The position numbers and the translations under genes are program-made. A stretch of 64,000 nt of DNA from Thunnus maccoyii (Eukaryota; Chordata; Actinopteri; Scombriformes; Scombridae), in the NCBI RefSeq assembly GCF_910596095.1, contig NC_056548.1, forward strand, positions 8,209,151 through 8,273,150. Reading direction: 5' to 3'. The notes below the pieces were generated by a model. The model was not told where the DNA came from and did no database searches. It saw only the letters and a program-made list of their open reading frames with translations. This document shows positions 57,301 through 64,000 of this stretch, piece by piece (the stretch's first letter is position 1; each line of letters opens with the position of its first letter).

Positions 57301-60300
57301 GAATGCTAATACATATACACTGTATTAAGAGCAGCTCACTTGTATGTTTGAACTAATGTAGAAAAATATATTTTATGTCTTAGATAATAGTGACTGTAAT
57401 TCTGTTAGAGTAAAGGTTTTTTCTGAGGTACTAAAGTGTGGTCTTTACACTGTATTTTCTCTCTTGTGTTTAGTTTAAACCCAGATCCTACAGAGAGACA
57501 TACTTTCTGGACTCTTGGCGTTGGCGGGATCTTCCTCATGCTGTCCCTTTATGGAGTGAACCAGTCTCAGGTCCAGAGATATATCAGCGCTCGCACAGAG
57601 AAAGATGCTGTCAGGTATGCAGACAGTAGTTAAGTAGCTGATTATTAGAGTTTCACAATGAACGCTGACAGAACAGGAAACAACAAATTGTGCAAGACAG
57701 TTTGAATAGAAATGAGCCTGTTGGACACATATTTTTGGCACTGTGTCGACTGTATAAGAGGCACAATATGTATAATCTACAGTCAAAGAAAGCTGCAAAT
57801 TACAGTTAGGGGTGTAAAATTTTATGTCAAAGCAATTTTTTAATTTAGTTGGCTTTTTAGTGAGACTACAGATGTAAACAAGCCCAGCAGCAGTTCATCT
57901 GATATGCATAAAGTGCCACCAACTAAGGTGTGTTGCCAGGTTGTTTTCATGCATGTCTGTTAAAGTAATAGAGCACAACAGAGAGCTGCTAAACTATATT
58001 GGTTTAAGAAAAAACACTTTTGGAACTGCAAGCATGTATTCATCCGTCAAGAGGAGGGCTGTGCATGTTGCCAGCTGAACAAAAAGATCAATGTAGGATA
58101 TTTGATCTAAGTTTTAGCCTCCTTTGCATAGATTTTATCTGTGCAGACTGGAGCCATTGTGAGCCATTAAAAGTCAGCAGCTGTGTCTCTAAAAAGGAAC
58201 ATCTTAAAGTACATATTGCATGAGACTAAATGCACAATTTTCAGCAGTGCTGCTTTTCTCCCATTTTACTGGCACAAAACCTCTTAAAACCTTCCTAAGT
58301 AAATAGGGAAAAATGCAATTTGACTGTTTATTGCCTAAGAATGGACTTCAAATCTTTAAGTCAAGTCAGTTTTATTTGTATAGCCCAATATCACAAATCA
58401 CAAATTTGGGGGCTTTACAATCTGTACAGCAATACAACATCCTCTGTCCTTTTAGACCCTCAATTCTGATAAGGAAAAACTCACTAAAAAACCCTTTAAT
58501 GGGGGAAAAAAATGGAATAAACCTCAAGAAGAGCAACAGAGTAGGGATCCCTCTCCCAGACGCACAGACACGCACACATATAAGTTTGCACTGTGAATAA
58601 GAGTTTGCTCACAGTGTACCTAATGAATTGGCCGTTCTGCCTCTCTGTATCACCGACTTTTATATAGCAGGATACTGTTACCACTAACGGTATATCCGGT
58701 TCATTCAAGTTTCCTTTGCTGTGCCAGATATCTAATGTCAAGTAGAGGTTTGCTGCACAACTACTGAAATTTGATGGTGAACAAGATACTGCAGTACAAA
58801 AATGTCAGCAAGACGTTGGAGGTTATTTAGTGTCACCATCACGTAATGTATCTGGTTTCTGTGTTCAGGGGATGTTTATCAAAAATGTTTTTTATGTTAT
58901 GTGTTTATATGACAAAGATAATATCAGGCAGAATATCAGTAGCTCTCAAATTTCTTTATCTGTCTCAAAAAGCCTGAAAACCAAAGTAACGAGCATTTAG
59001 AACAGAAAGCTGAACTAAGAAACGACCACTTTAACTACGCTTCTACCTTTCTGCAGGTCTTGCTACATGGTGTTTCCCTCCCTGCAGTTGGCTCTGGCAC
59101 TAAGCTGTGTGATGGGACTGGTTATGTTCGCACGTTACTGCGGAGAGGATCACTCTGACAAGCTGGGCACCTCTTCGAGGGATGCGGTGAGTTTTCGTTT
59201 CATCGTGGTGCTTTTCCTCTTTTTATCACCTGAATGATCTGCTTCATGTTTTCGGTAAACAGGAGTTGTGACCTTGATCCCAAGGGATTGGTTTGAAATA
59301 AGTTTATGCCAAGTTACGTAAAAGACTCCTGACCCTCCAGAGCACATACAGTCACGTCACACTGCAGCAGCATCAGTATTTGCATATTTAGTCCCTCTGG
59401 CATATTAGGCTCATTATGTAAATGTGTTGTCCATGCTGGGTTCTGATACACATTTGTATAATTACAGTTGTTGTGGTTATTAAATAATTATACAAACTAA
59501 ACTGAAGTTCCAAGGAAACTGTGTGTTTTCCACAGATGGTCATATACTTTGTGATGGATATGCTGCAAGGTCTACCTGGGCTACCTGGACTTTTTGTTGC
59601 ATGTTTATTCAGTGCAGCTCTCAGGTATGAAACCTTCCTCAGTGTCAGTCTATTATTTGCTTTTAAATTAAATCGAGCATTAATAGTCGTTACTAGAAAA
59701 GGTATATGATGACACAGGTGCTCTTTGTGAACTAAAATGGCAAATTATTGTAGTAGGGCTGCAACTAACGATTATTTTCACTATAGATTAATCTGTCGAT
59801 TATTTTCTTGATTAATTGTTTAGTTGTTTGGTCTATAAAATATCAGAAAATGGTGAAAAAGCTTCCTGAAGCCCAAGATGCAACCTTGTTTTGTCCCGAC
59901 CAACAGTCCACAATCCAATCATATTTAGTTTACTGTCATAGAAGACTAAAAAAAAATATCCACATTTGAGAAGTCATAACCAGAGAATTTTGGCTTTTTT
60001 TTCTTTAAAAAAAATACTTAAAATTATAAAAATTGTTGGTGATTAATTTTCTATAGATCGATTAATCAACTAATCGCTGCAGCTCTACATTATAGCAAAT
60101 TAGGCTTCAGGTTAAAAGTCACAATGATATGGCATTTTTCAGATTGTCAAGCCTCCTTAGATTGATGTATGAAACAGGATAGTGTGGCATGTATGTAAGT
60201 TTTAAAAAAGCGTAAACAAGTAGGATATCAGCTTGGGAGAGAAGGTAGGATCATAGAAATGTTGCATCACTTTTCATTTCTTTTTGTAAGTGAGGACAGT

Positions 60301-62849
60301 AAGCAGGCTTTTGCTCAAATAATGATCTGCCTGTTTGCTTCCTGTTAAGAGATATAATGGGTTAAAGTGGTGAACAAGCTATTTACCATTGATCGTTTCT
60401 TCATGCTTTTTCCTGTGCAGCACCATCTCCTCTGCCTTTAACTCTCTGGCCACAGTCACAATGGAAGACCTCATCAAACCGCAGTTCCCTGCCATGACAG
60501 AAGCCAGAGCGACCCTGCTGTCCAAAGCTTTAGGTTAGCTTTTAAAGCTTTTTACTTTAAATTCACCAACACATGATACAGAGTGACACTATAATGAAAA
60601 CTTCGCCAATGAGAATTGAATTAAAACACTTTGAACTTGTGTCTTCTCGATGTCCTCCCAAGCTATGTCCTACGGGCTGCTGTGTCTGGCCATGGCCTAC
60701 CTAACTCACCTAATGGGTGATTCAGTTCTTCAAGTAAGCTCACAGCTGATCAAATAATAACCAACATTTCTCTCTAAACATGCACTGACTCGTATTATGT
60801 TTGAACTACAGGTGGCTTTGAAGATCTTCGGGATGGTTGGTGGTCCCATTCTTGGCGTGTTTTGTCTCGGGATGTTCTTTCCGTGGGCCAATTCCACCGT
60901 GAGTTGAACCTCATCAAGAAGCTTATTGGTTGACTAAGGAGATGTGTCGCGTAGTTAGACATGTGACATAATTAAAATTTTGATATATTGTTGCTATGCT
61001 TACTGTCGTTAAAATTATCATGATGTACAATATTATGGTCATGATTAAATTATAAAATGGAAAGAAATACCTCAGTTACCTTAAACAAACGCTGGTCTAC
61101 TTTAGAGCAAAATAATAACCCCTTATTTCAACACAAAAGGCACGAAGTTCATAAAAATGACGTACCATCCCTTTCAATCAAATCAGTCAGACAGCATTAT
61201 ATTTAACCTTGAGCTGCAACTAGTGATTATTTTAATCACTGATTAATCTTTCATTTTTGGGGGATTAATCAATGTCAGAAAACAGTGAAAAATTCCAGTC
61301 ACATTTTCCTTTTTTCTTTGTTTACAAAACAACAAATCCTTAAATTTTAAGAAGCTGGAACCAGCCAAATATTTGGCATTTTTCATTTTTAATCGATTGA
61401 CCATTTGATTAATTGACTCATTGTTTCAGCGTTAATATGATGCGTCTGTGTGCCATTTCTGCCACCTCAGTTCCTCTTCTGTTCACCGAGTGAGTGACAG
61501 GGTGTAACACGTTACAGTAGCAGGATTGTGGTTCGGTTATTGTGATAACATCAACACCTGGCAATGTTATATAGTATTTAAATAAGATTAGATACATTTT
61601 ATTGTCCCCAACACTTAGGCTCAAGTGTTGAATACAGCTGCATAGAATACATATAGTACATAATCTACAGATACATACACAACACACTATTGTTTGTGTG
61701 TGTGGTAGGTATTTATTTTTATGACTGCTTTGTGTACTTCTGCACCTCACAGTTTACCTTGACTTTGACCTTGAAGTGGCAGAGCATATGTAAAATACTT
61801 AAAACAATAAAAAAGTGAAAACAACATGTGCGAAGGAGGCAATGTACATTAATTAACTTTTAAAAAGTGAAATATTACCGTACCGTACATGAAACCGTAT
61901 TGCACTGGGTTTACATCCTAGTCTAAAAATAAACAACTGTGCCATTGATCAAATAAAAATCACACAGGTTCTTTGTTCTGCAGTCTTATGGAGGTAGAGA
62001 CAAACAAGAGCGTGAGACTGTTTGTTTTGTATTTACTGGCTCTATAACATCTACCAGAGGGTAACAGTTCATACACAGAGTATAAAATATATGACAGATC
62101 CTTCCTTTCATTGATCTTTTCACCATGTTGTTGACTGGACAGTGAGGGTGCCGTATCATCCGAATCCGATGTTGCTTTCAAGCACAAACAGTTCAAACTG
62201 ACTATCACCGCATCTGTATCTGTAGTAAATTTAGTTTGTCTTCTTGTTGTTACAGGGCGCACTGGCAGGTTTGGGGTCAGGTCTGGCTGTGGCTTTCTGG
62301 GTCGGCATCGGGAGCATCGTCGCTCGTAGCGCCAGCACCAGACTACTGCCACCCGACTGTAGAGCCACCCTGCTGTCGGACAACACGACTGCTGCCGTTC
62401 AGACTGCCCTCGGCAATGTCACACTGAGGTATCAGACACACGGGCAGCATCGCAACACCAGAAGGATTTTTTTTTTAAAATATTGTTGTATCAGAAGTTA
62501 ACTGTTTCTCTTTCTTTAGCTCACCATCTGGACTGAAAAGATTTTACTCATTGTCCTACATGTGGTACAGTGCGTTCAGCTGCTTCACAGTCATCCTAGT
62601 AGGCCTGATCATCAGTTTTCTCACAGGTAGGCGAGTTCTCGAGTGCTCTCTGCAGCCCAGCACTTTTCTTTATAATCAATTTTAACTTAAAATCTTAAAA
62701 TGTCTATATGTATACGTTTCTGTTTAGGTCCTATGAAAGAAGAGGATGTGACACCAGGCACATTCTATCCTTTGTTAGGGAAACTGCTGTTTTTTCTACC
62801 CGAACGCCTCAAAAAGAAGCTCTGCTGTGTGACCCCTCTGAGACAGACA
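54324..62849 (+). CDS. slc5a6: Sodium-dependent multivitamin transporter SMVT
   Basis: Exons: 54324-54671, 54757-54822, 55349-55400, 55491-55558, 55971-56125, 57474-57614, 59057-59186, 59536-59624, 60421-60533, 60663-60733, 60812-60898, 62256-62428, 62520-62626, 62728-62849. Phases agree and give 574 residues up to 62849 (human 635 in total). SMVT imports biotin, pantothenate and lipoate with sodium at the plasma membrane. About twelve hydrophobic segments are visible. Matches to human include [43 protein letters not shown], the SLC5 signature around [18 protein letters not shown] (Na2-site region), [19 protein letters not shown] and [12 protein letters not shown]. The short extracellular loop between the last helices has an Asn-X-Thr pair (NTT, NVT). 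The C-terminal tail after 62849 is uncertain. Confidence 0.93.
58359..58580. repeat. Abundant fish interspersed repeat (TTTATTTGTATAGCCCAATATCAC type)
   Basis: The order tttgtatagcccaatatcac, gggctttacaatctgtacag, catcctctgtccttttagac, aggaaaaactcac and ggatccctctcccaga is one of the commonest dispersed sequences in spiny-rayed fish genomes. It looks like a LINE or SINE 3' portion. It lies in an slc5a6 intron. Confidence 0.7.
59754..60087. repeat. ATTAATCGATTA / CTGCAAC family repeat, copy 8 (full length)
   Basis: This 334 bp unit has near-inverted ends: TAGGGCTGCAAC on the left and GCTGCAGCTCTA on the right. It is the best copy in the window for defining the family. It lies in an slc5a6 intron. 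Confidence 0.8.
61213..61432. repeat. ATTAATCGATTA / CTGCAAC family repeat, copy 9 (short)
   Basis: It runs from gagctgcaactagtgattat to gattaattgactcattgttt, with the middle shortened relative to copy 8. It lies in an slc5a6 intron. Confidence 0.65.
61580..61760. repeat. LINE-tail-like fragment
   Basis: taagattagatacattttattgtcccc is wording typical of fish LINE 3' ends that recur near genes. The body is not identifiable. It lies in an slc5a6 intron. Confidence 0.35.
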
Positions 62850-62987
62850 GTAAGTAAAATAATTAAATTACGTTTGATTACCCCTCAGACTAAATGATTC
62901 CAGGTAAAATTAAAATAAAATTAAAACTTAAATTGTATTTTAATGATGCAATTCGTCATGTTGAGCTCTGTTCTTCATTATTTTGGA

Positions 62988-63005
62988 ACACACACACACA
63001 CACAC
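62988..63005. repeat. (AC)n microsatellite
   Basis: A run of about nine AC dinucleotides downstream of the fourteenth slc5a6 coding exon. Confidence 0.85.
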
Positions 63006-63502
63006 CATAATTTACACCCTGATTACAACCTCAGTCTTACAACGAGTGATTTTCATGTCTACTAACAGGTTCTATCAAACATGTTTGATTAATACAGCTG
63101 GAATTTGAAGAAATCTGTACACAATCTTGTAATTTGACTAGGTCAACAACAGAAATCTGAATGCAGTGTGCTCGTTTAGAGCTTTAGTTTACAAAAATCA
63201 ATTGAACACAACGGGCAAAATCAACACCATGTGAACATGAAGACCTTCTAAACAAAGGAGTGAAAAGGGGGAGATGGTTTAGAAATAGATAAATGAAGTA
63301 ACACACACAATAGGAGGTTAAAAATGACACTGAAAGATGCTTTTAAGATACATATTTACGCAAAATGTGGTCTCAAAGATAAACTACAAATAAATTTCAT
63401 CCAATTCTCAAGAAATTTACAGTATTCTGAATATATACTGAAATACTAAGACAACTCTCAGAGTGCAAAAGCTTTTTTGACTTTTGATTGTTTCCCTTTC
63501 AG

Positions 63503-63526
63503 AGCGCAGTTGTTTTTGAAAATTAG
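63503..63526 (+). CDS. Candidate last exon of slc5a6 (weak)
   Basis: After a pyrimidine-rich tract, CCCTTTCAG ends at 63502, and the in-phase continuation reads seven codons (SAVVFEN) and TAG. Joined to 62849 it would end the protein at 581 residues. Human SMVT continues about 50 residues further and ends in a PDZ-binding TSL, so the true last exon may instead lie beyond the window. Confidence 0.3.
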   Translation, partial: SAVVFEN

Positions 63527-64000
63527 TATGATTGATACCTTGCCTGTTGTTAATAAAATGAGTGCAAGTGATCAACAGTGTGCAGGATTTGGTCCTTCTA
63601 CAGTCAGTTTATGATCTGACGCAAATGCCCATTATACTTTCTGGAGTGAAAGAACTTTGTACTACTTGTTACCTGCAGGATTTTAAAGGTCTTTGTCTTA
63701 ACACTCAGACAAAAAGAAGGGAGCCATTGGTTGCAAAAAAAAACCCAAAAAGTGAGAGAATTTGCAGCCTAACTTAGAATCGGCATCATGGAAGCGGCCT
63801 GTAGAAGAGGCCCAGCTTGAAATGTGTTGCAATCCAGAGTAGCTGCAGTGTTCCTCATGCCACTGTATTTTTCCACGTCAATCATCCAAAAAATCCTCTC
63901 ACTTATTTGCATCCAACAGTTCCCTAGTTTATTTTACCACATGCTTCCTGTTCAAGTCATAGCTATGAGCAGTTGAAACACCATTTACTTACTCTGTTCT
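63527..64000. other. Right edge of the window, no feature recognised
   Basis: There is no splice-supported exon and no recognisable repeat. It is either slc5a6 3' UTR or its last intron, depending on which terminal exon is correct. Confidence 0.4.

Noticed and set aside
1-64000. CRISPR arrays, operons, tRNA or rRNA genes
   Set aside because: None seen on either strand. Spliced genes and fish repeats show this is vertebrate nuclear DNA.

Overview
This window is nuclear DNA from a teleost fish, probably a spiny-rayed (percomorph) species. It has multi-exon vertebrate genes with GT-AG introns, AT-rich non-coding sequence, and dense short DNA-transposon relics of types common in fish genomes. 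No bacterial, phage or CRISPR-like content is visible. All exon models come from reading splice signals, reading frame and remembered vertebrate protein sequences. No alignment was run.

Layout: (1) 1-817, + strand: last three exons of tatdn3. (2) 2.8-18.4 kb, + strand: complete coq8a (ADCK3), the mitochondrial coenzyme Q kinase-like ATPase. Its introns carry a foldback element, two copies of a terminal-inverted-repeat MITE, a solo LTR and a TTCCACCACTG-type MITE. (3) 20.4-28.1 kb, - strand: a complete vesicular zinc transporter of the ZnT2/ZnT3 clade, convergent with coq8a. (4) 30.4-40.2 kb, - strand: dnajc5g-like cysteine-string co-chaperone with a roughly 2 kb 3' region and transposon-rich introns. 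(5) 41.1-45.3 kb, - strand: tp53i3 (PIG3 quinone oxidoreductase). (6) 46.8-47.7 kb, + strand: a small single-coding-exon coiled-coil gene, not securely identified. (7) 47.7-51.9 kb, - strand: cenpo, a kinetochore CCAN subunit. (8) 52.4-63+ kb, + strand: slc5a6 (SMVT, sodium/multivitamin transporter), probably divergent from cenpo across a shared promoter with two TCTCGCGAGA motifs; its C-terminal end may lie outside the window.

The genes do not form one pathway. The order is nevertheless informative: from memory, human SLC30A3, DNAJC5G, TP53I3, CENPO and SLC5A6 all lie in 2p23.3, whereas TATDN3 and COQ8A lie on human 1q. The window therefore seems to span a junction between two conserved-synteny blocks. 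I found no convincing new biological system. The most checkable points are the promoter motif pair, a possible alternative first exon in the zinc transporter, a repeated peptide in the DNAJC5G tail, a tail-to-tail gene overlap, and several nested transposon insertions.
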